Assembly (NCBI RefSeq): GCF_030269325.1 | Contig: NZ_BSTD01000006.1 | Location: forward strand, 124,001 to 188,000 | Length of the DNA stretch: 64,000 nt | Direction: 5' to 3' | Source: Amycolatopsis sp. NBRC 101858 | Lineage (GTDB): Bacteria > Actinomycetota > Actinomycetes > Mycobacteriales > Pseudonocardiaceae | Part shown: one piece after another, positions 1 to 9,158 of the stretch | Layout of the letters: each line of letters starts with the position of its first letter | Position numbering within the stretch: position 1 is the first letter of the stretch | Made by a program: the position numbers and the translations under genes | The notes under the pieces: model-generated | What the model saw: only the letters and a program-made list of their open reading frames with translations | Told to the model about the DNA's origin: nothing | Databases searched by the model: none

Positions 1-205
1 CGATCGCGTCGACCACCTTGCCCGCCAGCACGGGTGTCGACACGGCCAGCACCGCCGAGACGACGGTCAGCACGAGGAAGGCGACCAGCCGCCGCCAGTG
101 CGGGCGGGCGAACCGCGCGACGCGTTTCAGCGTGCCGCGGCTCAGCCCTTTCGGGACGTCGTTGGCGCGCATCGCCGAGCTCAGCAGCGCCCAGGTGTTG
201 TCCAT
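1..205 (-). CDS. ABC transporter, N-terminal part (truncated by window edge)
   Basis: Reading leftwards from an ATG at 205, about 68 residues are visible before the window ends. They begin MDNTWALLSSAMRANDVPKG, continue with a basic stretch, and enter a hydrophobic segment (LVAFLVLTVVSAVLAV). This looks like the cytoplasmic lead and first membrane helix of a type-I ABC exporter (fused membrane and ATPase domains); the ending LAGKVVDAI is typical after helix 1 of that family. The ATPase domain lies outside the window, so substrate and direction are unknown. The MarR gene lies just upstream on the same strand and could control it, a frequent arrangement for drug exporters. Confidence 0.65.
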   Translation of the reverse strand, partial: MDNTWALLSSAMRANDVPKGLSRGTLKRVARFARPHWRRLVAFLVLTVVSAVLAVSTPVLAGKVVDAI

Positions 206-302
206 GGGAAACCCCCAGTGTCAAAACCTCTACCATAGCTGAGGTTTTCTCCGGATATGACCTGGACAACGCCACCGCCGTCCGTTTGCTTCCCGCCGCC
301 GT

Positions 303-731
303 TCACTCCCCGCGAACAACGCGGTGCAGTGCGGCGCGCAGCCGTTCCGCGTCATCCTCACCGAGGCGCTCCAGCAGCCGCGACTCGGCCTGCCGCGTGG
401 CGTCCTCGCCCGCCGCGCGAACCCGTTCGCCTTCGGCGGTCAGGGTCACCAGGCGCTTGCGGCGGTCGCCGGGCGCGACCTCGCGCCGGACCAGGTCCTT
501 GTCCTCCAGCTCGTCGACCAGCGCGACCATCGTCGTCCGGTCGATGCCGAGCCGCGCGGCGCCCTCCTGCTGCGACAGCGCCGGGCCGTCGCCGAACAAC
601 GTGAGCAGCGCGAGCTGCCGGCCGGTGACCCCGAGCGGCGCGTACAGCGGCTCGGCCAGCTCGGCGAGCCGCAGCTGGGCGTGCTTGAGCAGGTAGCCGA
701 GCCGTCGGGTGACAGCGAGGTCGCTGGACAT
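303..731 (-). CDS. MarR family transcriptional regulator
   Basis: A 142-residue protein of normal MarR length. A winged helix-turn-helix lies at roughly residues 35-100: LGVTGRQLALL, then LSQQEGAARLGIDRTTMVALVDELE as the recognition region, then the wing DLVRREVAPGDRRKRLVTLT. The ends are helical, as in the MarR dimerisation domain. It starts at an ATG at 731 and diverges from the LLM oxidoreductase gene over a 73-base spacer that holds a clear palindrome. Such regulators usually repress themselves and a neighbour in response to phenolic or other small ligands. The likely targets here are the oxidoreductase and the ABC exporter; this is inferred from position only. Confidence 0.9.
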   Translation of the reverse strand: MSSDLAVTRRLGYLLKHAQLRLAELAEPLYAPLGVTGRQLALLTLFGDGPALSQQEGAARLGIDRTTMVALVDELEDKDLVRREVAPGDRRKRLVTLTAEGERVRAAGEDATRQAESRLLERLGEDDAERLRAALHRVVRGE

Positions 732-755
732 GGGGAGAACTCTACACTTAAGCTG

Positions 756-776
756 ATCGTCAGTCTTACTGATGAT
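756..776. promoter_or_regulatory. Palindromic operator between marR and LLM oxidoreductase genes
   Basis: A near-perfect inverted repeat: ATC, one base, TCAGT, CTT, ACTGA, one base, GAT. Its 13-base core is TCAGTCTTACTGA at 760-772. It sits between the two divergent starts (731 and 805), the usual place and size for a MarR-dimer site. That the neighbouring MarR binds it is inference. Confidence 0.55.
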
Positions 777-804
777 TTGTCACGCTGATAATCAGGAGAG
801 CATC

Positions 805-1656
805 ATGGTCACGATCGGAATCAAGCCACCCCAGCAGCACGTCGGCATAGCGGCGCTCCGCGAGATCTGGGCCATCGCCGACGACGCCGGCTTCGACGGC
901 TGCTGGGTCTTCGACCACCTGGCCCCGATGGGTCCGGACCGCACCGGCGACGTCTTCGACGGCTGGACGCTCCTCGCGGCGATGGCCGAGGCGACGAAGC
1001 ACGTGCGCATCGGATGCCTGGTGTCGGGCGCCACCAACCGCCACCCGGGCACGTTCGCGAAGATCGCGGCGACGGTCGACCACCTCTCCGGCGGCCGGCT
1101 CGACGTCGGCCTCGGCGCCGGCGGCGACGCGGTCACCGACGCGATGATGGGCACGCCGACGCCGTCACCGGTCGAACGCGTCGAAAGGCTGGCGGAGACC
1201 TGCGAAATCCTCAGTCTGCTGTGGACCCGGCCGGTCACCGACTACCCGGGCACCCACTACACGTTGACCGGCGCGCGCAGCGACCCGAAGCCGCGGCAGC
1301 CGAAACCGCCGCTGTGGCTGGGCAGCAGCGGCGAGAAGCTCGGCCTTCGGGTCGTCGCCCAGCACGCCGACGTGTGGCTGAACGCGGCGCTGCCGGGCAC
1401 GGAAGTCACCGAGCTGCAACGGCTTTCGCGGGTACTGGACGAGCACTGCGCGGCGGTGGGCCGCGACCCGGCGACGGTCCGCCGCGCGGCGCAGTTCCGG
1501 CTGCCGTCCGATGCGGACAGTGCCGTGCGGCTCGCGCGCAGTCACGTCGAGGCGGGGTTCACCGAGCTGGTCCTCATGCCGACCGGCCGTGACGACGTTG
1601 TCACGGCTTCGGAGGCGGCCGCGAAGCTGCTCCCCCGCCTGCGGGAACTCGGCTGA
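805..1656 (+). CDS. LLM class flavin-dependent oxidoreductase
   Basis: A 283-residue luciferase-like monooxygenase fold protein. It opens with the first TIM-barrel strand (MVTIGIKPPQQH), then an IWAIADDAGFDGCWVFDHL segment, GWTLLAAMAEATKHVRIGCLV, and the family-typical HPGTFAKIAATVDHLSGGRLDVGLGAGG that shapes the F420/FMN pocket. The ATG at 805 is preferred because AGGAG lies 7 bases upstream (794-798); an in-frame ATG at 772 would put the operator inside the gene. Many actinobacterial members use coenzyme F420, but the cofactor cannot be decided here. The substrate is unknown. Probably controlled by the divergent MarR protein. Confidence 0.88.
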   Translation: MVTIGIKPPQQHVGIAALREIWAIADDAGFDGCWVFDHLAPMGPDRTGDVFDGWTLLAAMAEATKHVRIGCLVSGATNRHPGTFAKIAATVDHLSGGRLDVGLGAGGDAVTDAMMGTPTPSPVERVERLAETCEILSLLWTRPVTDYPGTHYTLTGARSDPKPRQPKPPLWLGSSGEKLGLRVVAQHADVWLNAALPGTEVTELQRLSRVLDEHCAAVGRDPATVRRAAQFRLPSDADSAVRLARSHVEAGFTELVLMPTGRDDVVTASEAAAKLLPRLRELG

Positions 1657-1689
1657 AGCGGGCGTCGGGGCCGTCGGTAGCCTGGCGAG

Positions 1690-3030
1690 GTGGAAACGGA
1701 GGTGGGCCGGGCGCCCGCATGGCGGCGCGCGGCACGGCTCTTCACGGCCCCCGCGGCCACGCTCGACCAGGCTCCGCTCCGGTGGGACCTCGGCTTCTAC
1801 CTGGCCTGCCTGGCCTTCGCCCTGCCGACCGCGCTCAAGTCCGAGTTCTACGGCTACCGCGTCTGGGGCAACTTCGCGACCGTCGCCTACGCTCTCGGCG
1901 CGCTGCACAGCGGGTGGCTGCTGCTGTCCGCACGAACCGGGCGTACGCCACGCGGCGCACTCGGCTCGCGCTGGTGCGGGATCGCCGCCGTCGCCCTGTT
2001 GGCAATGATCCTTCCGTTGCTGCTCCTGGTGATCCGCCGACTGACCGGAGTGGACTGGCTGATCACGCCGTTCTCGTGGGCCGCGCAGCCCGAGGTCTGG
2101 GTGATCGAGCGGTCCGCGGATCTGCTGCTGCACCACGGAACCCCGTACGTCGACGTCACCGCGCTCGGCCGGGCGCCGGAAGTCAACGACTACACCCCGT
2201 ACGGCCCGGTCATGGCCGTCTTCGGGCTGCCGCGCGCACTCTTCGGCGGCACCCCGCTGGGCAACGCCCTCACCGATGCCCGCTGGATGTTCGCCCTGGC
2301 CGCCTGCGCCTGCGTGCTGGGCACGCTGAAGCTGCTGAAGTGGCCCCGGGTCCCGGTCGGCGCCGCCCAGCTCGCGCTGGCCTGCCCGCTCACCGCGCTC
2401 ACCTGGGCCGTCGCCGGGCCGGACCTGGCGATCGTCGGGCTGCTGGTGCTCTCCTGCGCACTCGCCGCCACCGGGCGGGCCGCCTGGGCGGGCCTGGTGC
2501 TGGCTTTGGTCGTCAGCGCGAAGCTCATCGTCGCGCCCGCCGCCGCGGTCCTGGTCGTGTTCGTGCTGGTTCGCCGCAAAACCGGGCTCGACTGGCCGGC
2601 CGTGGGCCGCTTCGGGTCAGCGCTGGTGGCCACCACGGCCGCGCTGCACCTGCCCGTGTACCTCGTGGACCCGGCGGCGTTCGTGGAGCACGTCTTCCGC
2701 TTTCCCCTCGGGATGGGCGCCGTGCGATCGCCCGCGGCGAGCCCGCTGCCGGGCCACCTGATCGCCGAAACCGGCCCGGTGGGCCAGGTCGCGGCGTTCG
2801 TGCTCGTCGGCGCCGCGGCCGTGGCGATGATCGTCTGGCTGGTGCGCCGGCCCCCCGCGAACGGCTCCGGCGCACTGCTGCGCATCGCCGTCGGACTCGG
2901 CGCGTTGATCCTGCTCACCCCGGCCACCCGCTACGGCTACCTGGTGTACCCGCTGGTCCTGCTCGGAGCCCACCTGACGTTCCGCGTGGCCGAAGCTTCC
3001 ACTGCGCGCCCCCCGCGCAGCAGTTCGTGA
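1690..3030 (+). CDS. Polytopic membrane protein, GT-C / GT87-like mannosyltransferase candidate
   Basis: A 446-residue protein with about ten hydrophobic helices. The segment around residues 130-180 (LLLHHGTPYVDVTALGR followed by NDYTPYGPVMAVFGLP) resembles the luminal loop of polyprenol-phosphate-dependent GT-C enzymes of the GT87/DUF2029 type, which mannosylate cell-envelope lipids. A later AKLIVAPAAAVLVVF helix and the ending LTPATRYGYLVYPLVLLGAHLTF also fit. The start is a GTG at 1690. It ends directly against the convergent HTH gene with no gap, so there is no room for a separate terminator. The enzymatic assignment is by overall look only; a non-catalytic membrane protein is possible. 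Confidence 0.55.
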   Translation: METEVGRAPAWRRAARLFTAPAATLDQAPLRWDLGFYLACLAFALPTALKSEFYGYRVWGNFATVAYALGALHSGWLLLSARTGRTPRGALGSRWCGIAAVALLAMILPLLLLVIRRLTGVDWLITPFSWAAQPEVWVIERSADLLLHHGTPYVDVTALGRAPEVNDYTPYGPVMAVFGLPRALFGGTPLGNALTDARWMFALAACACVLGTLKLLKWPRVPVGAAQLALACPLTALTWAVAGPDLAIVGLLVLSCALAATGRAAWAGLVLALVVSAKLIVAPAAAVLVVFVLVRRKTGLDWPAVGRFGSALVATTAALHLPVYLVDPAAFVEHVFRFPLGMGAVRSPAASPLPGHLIAETGPVGQVAAFVLVGAAAVAMIVWLVRRPPANGSGALLRIAVGLGALILLTPATRYGYLVYPLVLLGAHLTFRVAEASTARPPRSSS

Positions 3031-3240
3031 CTACTTCTTCTTGACTCGCGTGGCCCCGCCGCGCCCCCGCAACTGGACCCCGGACTCCGACAGCACGCGG
3101 TGGACGAACCCGTAGGAACGCCCCGTCGACTCCGCGAGCGCCCGGATGCTCGAGCCCTTCTCGTATTTCTTCTTCAGGTCAGCGGCCAGCTTGTCGCGCG
3201 TGTTGCCGGTGATCCGCGCGCCTTTCTTGAGATCAGCCAC
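3031..3240 (-). CDS. Small helix-turn-helix protein (conserved actinobacterial 70-residue family)
   Basis: A 69-residue, lysine-rich protein. The GTG at 3240 gives the N-terminus (M)ADLKKGARITG, which matches what I recall for this small conserved actinobacterial family; a longer reading to 3309 adds 23 residues that look non-coding. The middle KYEKGSSIRALAESTGRSYGFVHRVL is a clear helix-turn-helix resembling the resolvase/Hin-type DNA-binding domain. The end is very basic (LRGRGGATRVKKK), as in nucleoid-associated proteins. A role as a small DNA-binding or nucleoid protein is inference. A GGGAAGG ribosome site precedes the GTG. Confidence 0.75.
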   Translation of the reverse strand: MADLKKGARITGNTRDKLAADLKKKYEKGSSIRALAESTGRSYGFVHRVLSESGVQLRGRGGATRVKKK

Positions 3241-3418
3241 GTCGATCGCCTTCCCGCCGAGAGTGTTCTGGGCCACATATTGACCCCTGCCGGGGCAATG
3301 ATCGAACACTGAGCGCCGGAATGCCAGACGACAGACGTAAAACAGCCGAAACTGCGATCACATTGGGCCATTCCAGTGCTCGGCCACAGCGATCTTGCAC
3401 CCGAATGGACGCAGAGAG

Positions 3419-5047
<1,629 letters not shown>

Positions 5048-5192
5048 GGGAAACTCCCGTGGAAGGGGGTGAATGGAGGACAGCGTCGAGCGGCCGGTCG
5101 GTGGTGACCGGCGCCGGCGTCACTCCAGCTGGATATCCACGGAGACCAGTGTACGGGCCGCGGTCCACCGGATTTTCCGGACGTGTGCGGTC

Positions 5193-5864
5193 TCACCCGT
5201 CGTGCAGCGTGACCTGCACCGACAGCGCCCGCACGGCGGCCTCTTCCAGCACGGCCCGGCTCGGCTCGCCGACCTCCAGCACGCGCGGCTCGGCCCGGGC
5301 GAACAGCGGGGCCAGCCGGCGGTTCCGGGCCAGGGCGCCCAGGGCCCGCCGGTCCCCGCCGAGCACCACGGCGTCCACTTCGGACAGCCGGGGCAGGAGC
5401 ACTTCGAAGATGTCCTTCGCGGCGTCCTCGAGCGCGTGGCGCGCCTGGCCCGCGCGACGCCGGGCGAAGCGCTGCTGCGACCAGCCGCCCGCGGCGGAGC
5501 GGCCCTGCACGAGGTGCCGGTCGGTGCGCGAGAGCTCGACCCGGCCCCCGCGCGCGATGCCGAGGCTGTGCCCGCCCAGCCGCACCAGCACCAGCGCGAT
5601 CCGCCGCGGCACCAGCGCGTGGGCCAGGAGCGCGTCGACGACCAGGCCCTCGAACGTCCCGGGCGGTGCTTCGAGCGGTCCGAAAGGGACGGTCGCGGTC
5701 GCGGCGGCCCCGTCGACGGCGACCACGCGCACCGCGCGCTCCGCGACCTCGGTCGTCTCGGCTCCTTCGTGACGGGCGCAGAAGCGGTCGAACCAGCCCG
5801 CCAGCCGGTCGGGCGGCACCTCCACCGCGCGGCCGCCGCCCGCGACCTGCCGGGGCTTCGCCAT
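5193..5864 (-). CDS. acVLRF1 family peptidyl-tRNA hydrolase (Vms1-like release factor domain)
   Basis: A 223-residue protein beginning MAKPRQVAGGGRAVEVPPDRL. Residues 126-137 are GGWSQQRFARRR, matching the glycine- and glutamine-containing loop that defines the eRF1-like VLRF1 fold (eukaryotic Vms1/ANKZF1), in which the Gln takes the part of the release-factor GGQ and cleaves peptidyl-tRNA. Upstream strands (LVLVRLGGHSLGIARGGRV) and the downstream VVLGGDRRAL fit the same fold. Actinobacterial members carry the name acVLRF1. The ATG is at 5864. The ABC-F gene follows 145 bases downstream, giving a plausible ribosome-rescue pair. Activity is inferred from the motif and family knowledge. Confidence 0.8.
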   Translation of the reverse strand: MAKPRQVAGGGRAVEVPPDRLAGWFDRFCARHEGAETTEVAERAVRVVAVDGAAATATVPFGPLEAPPGTFEGLVVDALLAHALVPRRIALVLVRLGGHSLGIARGGRVELSRTDRHLVQGRSAAGGWSQQRFARRRAGQARHALEDAAKDIFEVLLPRLSEVDAVVLGGDRRALGALARNRRLAPLFARAEPRVLEVGEPSRAVLEEAAVRALSVQVTLHDG

Positions 5865-5874
5865 GGGAAGAACG

Positions 5875-5910
5875 GTACGGGGCCGCCGCGTCGCCGCGAC
5901 GGCCCCGTAC
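5875..5910 (-). terminator. Hairpin downstream of the S8 protease gene
   Basis: GTACGGGGCCG (5875-5885) and CGGCCCCGTAC (5900-5910) form a perfect 11-base-pair stem with a 14-base GC-rich loop that can fold further. It lies 26 bases past the protease stop and just before the acVLRF1 start, so it separates the two units. There is no U-tract, as is usual for actinobacterial terminators. Confidence 0.65.
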
Positions 5911-5936
5911 GGGTGGTTCGGTTCACTCAGTGCCGG

Positions 5937-8849
5937 TTACAGCGGGTGCACCGGCCCGTTGTTCGTGTACCCCCGCACGTTCGACGGCGCTCCGGCCGCC
6001 GGGGGCTGCACGAACCCGTTGATGTGCAGGGCGACCGAGCGGATCGAGCCGACGTCACCGCCGGCGACGTCCACCACGGAGAACGTCCACGTGCCGTCGA
6101 CCGCCGCGCCGGTCAGGCCCGCGGTCAGCGACTGCGTCGGCCGCCACGTGCCGGTGAACGGCGCGTTGGCCGAGGTCACCGTGCTGAACGCGGTCGCCGC
6201 GTTGTCGGCGAAGACGACCTGGCACAGGTTCTTGCCCGAGCCGCCGTTGCGCTGGAACACCGTGGCCTTGGCCCCGGACGGCGCGGTGAGCGAGCCGACC
6301 AGGTCACCGACGTAGGTGTGGTCCAGCCCCACGGTGGTCGAGGCGGTCCCCGTGCTGCAGCTGGTGCCGTCCACGGAGAACCCGACCTTGGACGCGCGGC
6401 CGACCCCGGTGACCGGGATGGTCACCGACGCGCCGACCGGGCTGTTGTCCGGGATCGCCACCGGGGCACCGGTGTAGGCGAAGTCCTGCGCGACCGGCGA
6501 CGGGGTGCCGACCGGCAGCGAGAACGTCGACGTCGTCGGCGAGTGCGCACCGGCGAAGCTGACGCGGGCGTTCAGGACGACCGGCGCGCCGAGCTGCTGC
6601 GTCGCCGGGACGGTGATGGTGAAGTCGTTGACGCCGGTCTGTCCCGGGCTGATGGTGCCGTAGGACTTGGACCGCGGCGCCACCGTGACGCCCGGGGTCG
6701 GGCTGGTGAGCACGACGCTGGTGGACACCGCGGTGCCGTCACCGTCGTTGGTCACCGGCAGCGTCACCTTGGCCGTGTCGCCCGGGTCGAGCGCGGAACC
6801 GCCGTCGGTCGGCGTGACCGTCGGCTGCTTCGCCACCGCGAGCGGCTGCGGGCTGGCACCGGTGTAGGCGAGCACCTTGTCCGCGAGGATGACGCCGGAC
6901 CCGGTGAAGTTGTCGCGACCCGGGGTTTCGATGTCGACCGCGGTGTTGATCAGCGCCTCGCGGACCTCCGACGGCGGCAGGCCGGGGTTGCCCGAGAGGA
7001 CCAGCGCCGCGATGGCCCCGGCGTGCGGGGCGGCGGCCGAGGTGCCGAAGAACGGGCTGAAGCCGGACACGCTGGTCTTCACGCCGTCGGCCGCGGTGAT
7101 CTCCGGCTTGTTCCGGACCTCACCACCGGTCGAAGACACGTTGCCCGGGGTGATCGGGGTCCCGTCGGCTTCGTAGAACACGCGCCGCGGGCCGTCCGAG
7201 GTGAACCGCTCGGCCTTGGACGCACTGCTGAACGCACCCGGGAACGGGCCGGTCGGGTTGGCCGGGTCACCCGGCTCCAAGGGCCGTCCGAACGCCGCGG
7301 CCGCCGGAGTGGCCGCCACGCTGAAAGCGTCCCGCGCGGCCGAGTGGCCGACCGTGACACCCGGGGTGTTGTAGGCCTTGAGGCCGTCCGCCGAGTCCTT
7401 GAACCGGCCGCGCAGCGCGGACAGCGACAGGTAGCGGTTCTGGCCCGAGAACTTCACGACGGCCAGGCGCAGCCCGGTGCCGCCGAAGGCCGGCGTCTGC
7501 AGGATCTCGTACGGGTCCTGCGTGCCGTCCTGGACGTTCTGGCTGAAGCTGACCACGGCACCCGCGGAGTTGAGCAGGTAGAGGTCGTAGTCGTTCGACG
7601 ACGCGCCGAGCGGGTCGGACCAGTGCAGCGTCACCGGGACACCGGCCGACGAGGCGTCGGAGACGGGCTCGTAGATCTGGTTGCCCGCGGCGCCGGCGAA
7701 GTTGTGCGCGGTGCCGGCGAACTTCCCGACCGACTTGCCGGAGTCGACGAAGTCGCCTTCCCAGTGCCCGGCGGTGCCGTCGGCGACGTTGCCCTCGTTG
7801 CCCGCCGACGAGAAGTACAGCGCGCCGTCCGCGGTCACGTCGTTCACGGCCTGGGCGATGATCCAGTCCTGGAACGGGGATTCCTTGAAGTAGATGACGT
7901 CGTCGACGATGACGTCGCAGTGCGACTCGAAGCGCAGCTTGCGGATGTTGTCCGCGAAGCTGGCGTCGGAGTTGAACGCCGAGGCGAAGCCGAGCGCGGC
8001 GTTGGGCGCGAGGTCGTGGATGATCTCCAGCATCGCGGTGCCCTCGTCGCCGTCGCCCTCCTGCCCGGCGATGACGTCGACGTTCGGCGGCAGCTCGCCC
8101 TTGGCCTGCGACGCGGCCAGGGAGTCGACGCCGTCCGACAGGGCGCACGCCTTGACGCCGACGCCGGTGACGCCGAACTGCTGGCGGGCGATGTCGGCGT
8201 TGTGGGCCCGGTCGCCCTCACTGGTCAGGGTCGCGGCGGCGGCAGCGCTGCGCTGCGACTTGCTCGCAACCGCTTTCTGCAGCTCGCCGGCGATGCGGTC
8301 GGCCTTCTGCTGCTTGGTTTCGGTCTTGGCCGGCGTCGTCGCCGGGGTGGCCAGCTCGCGGGCCGTCATGGCCTGGTCGGCCTGCTCGACGCGCTTGACG
8401 TCGCCGCGGGCCGCGATCGCGGCGAGCTGGTTGAGCGGCACCTCGGCGCGGACGCTGGCGTAGCGGTCGGACACCGCGCGGATGCCCGCCCCGGCCTTGG
8501 TCAGCCCGCTGATGAGGTCCGGCGAGACCTTGCTCGCGCGGATGTCGACCAGGACTGTCCCGGCCGCGGAAACCTGAGCCCCCGACTGCAGCGCGTTGAG
8601 CTGCTTGGTCACGCCCTTCTGGGCGGCGAGCAGATTGCTGTCCACTTTGGACTCGGCGGCGGTGCGGCCCGCCTTGACCGCCTGCAGGGCGGCGATCTGC
8701 TGCTGTGCGACTTCGCTGAAGGTGTCCGGTGTGGATGCTGTGGCGGCGCCCGCGGCGGGCGGCGACACGAGGCCGAGGGCGGCGAGCAGCGCCGCAGCCC
8801 CGGCTGTGAGCACAGTGGATCTCGATCTCGTGGAACGGGTACGACGCAC
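5937..8849 (-). CDS. Secreted S8/S53-like serine protease with C-terminal P-domain
   Basis: A 970-residue protein starting at GTG 8849 behind GGAGGG. Residues 1-36 form a signal peptide (basic start, hydrophobic core, Ala-rich cleavage site). About 37-210 is a pro-region. The catalytic domain spans about 225-640: Asp239 in ALSDGVDSL, Asn351 in YFSSAGNEGN (oxyanion hole), and Ser604 in FGTSAAAPHAG. Where classical subtilisins have the HGTHVAG histidine, this protein has GDGDEGTAMLEII, putting Glu269 there, as in sedolisin-like (S53-like) triads. Ig-like and CARDB-like segments follow, and a proprotein-convertase P-type beta domain (about 750-965) ends the protein. It probably acts extracellularly; the substrate is unknown. 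Confidence 0.87.
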   Translation of the reverse strand: MRRTRSTRSRSTVLTAGAAALLAALGLVSPPAAGAATASTPDTFSEVAQQQIAALQAVKAGRTAAESKVDSNLLAAQKGVTKQLNALQSGAQVSAAGTVLVDIRASKVSPDLISGLTKAGAGIRAVSDRYASVRAEVPLNQLAAIAARGDVKRVEQADQAMTARELATPATTPAKTETKQQKADRIAGELQKAVASKSQRSAAAAATLTSEGDRAHNADIARQQFGVTGVGVKACALSDGVDSLAASQAKGELPPNVDVIAGQEGDGDEGTAMLEIIHDLAPNAALGFASAFNSDASFADNIRKLRFESHCDVIVDDVIYFKESPFQDWIIAQAVNDVTADGALYFSSAGNEGNVADGTAGHWEGDFVDSGKSVGKFAGTAHNFAGAAGNQIYEPVSDASSAGVPVTLHWSDPLGASSNDYDLYLLNSAGAVVSFSQNVQDGTQDPYEILQTPAFGGTGLRLAVVKFSGQNRYLSLSALRGRFKDSADGLKAYNTPGVTVGHSAARDAFSVAATPAAAAFGRPLEPGDPANPTGPFPGAFSSASKAERFTSDGPRRVFYEADGTPITPGNVSSTGGEVRNKPEITAADGVKTSVSGFSPFFGTSAAAPHAGAIAALVLSGNPGLPPSEVREALINTAVDIETPGRDNFTGSGVILADKVLAYTGASPQPLAVAKQPTVTPTDGGSALDPGDTAKVTLPVTNDGDGTAVSTSVVLTSPTPGVTVAPRSKSYGTISPGQTGVNDFTITVPATQQLGAPVVLNARVSFAGAHSPTTSTFSLPVGTPSPVAQDFAYTGAPVAIPDNSPVGASVTIPVTGVGRASKVGFSVDGTSCSTGTASTTVGLDHTYVGDLVGSLTAPSGAKATVFQRNGGSGKNLCQVVFADNAATAFSTVTSANAPFTGTWRPTQSLTAGLTGAAVDGTWTFSVVDVAGGDVGSIRSVALHINGFVQPPAAGAPSNVRGYTNNGPVHPL

Positions 8850-9158
8850 GTGCGCCCTCCGATTATCTCCAGGCGCGTGCCCCGACTCACGCTGACCGAT
8901 CGCCGGTGATCACCGACGAGTGCCAGTCAAGTACGGTGAGTTCTCCGTAAAAACCCGCCGTTCGAGTGACAAAGGACGGATAATTTCCCGAACCGTCCGG
9001 AGGTCGTAGGCCGGTCGGCGCAACGGTGAATTTCCCACGGGACAGCGGCAGGACAAACGGCGTTCGCCCGGCATTCCGAGGGGTGGGATGTCCACTTGAG
9101 CCGGTCGGGGACCGTGCAGCGCGTGGCCCGGCGGGGCGATCGCGTTACCGCCGGGCGC
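8850..9158. other. 309-base intergenic region between protease and dGTPase genes
   Basis: Both flanking genes lie on the minus strand. The region holds the protease ribosome site next to 8849, a perfect 12-base palindrome CGGTGATCACCG at 8904-8915, a TTGACT on the minus strand (8925-8930) that could be a -35 box, and the hairpin described at 9126-9156. I see no convincing gene in it; short open frames here lack ribosome sites and protein-like composition. Confidence 0.5.
9126..9156 (-). terminator. Hairpin downstream of dGTPase-like gene
   Basis: GCCCGGCGG (9126-9134) pairs perfectly with CCGCCGGGC (9148-9156) across a 13-base loop. It begins two bases past the stop codon of the HD hydrolase gene, so it is the likely end of that transcript. 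Confidence 0.7.

Noticed and set aside
3241..3309. N-terminal extension of the small HTH protein
   Set aside because: The extra 23 residues are unlike the family start; the GTG at 3240 has a ribosome site and restores the usual ADLKKGARITG beginning.
5073..8909. Very long open frame on the plus strand opposite the S8 protease
   Set aside because: Composed mainly of Arg/Gly/Ala/Asp/His runs typical of antisense frames in GC-rich DNA, with no domain, while the minus strand carries a complete protease with all motifs.
8910..9095. Small 61-residue minus-strand frame between protease and dGTPase genes
   Set aside because: No ribosome site, no protein-like segment, and it lies in a promoter/terminator region.
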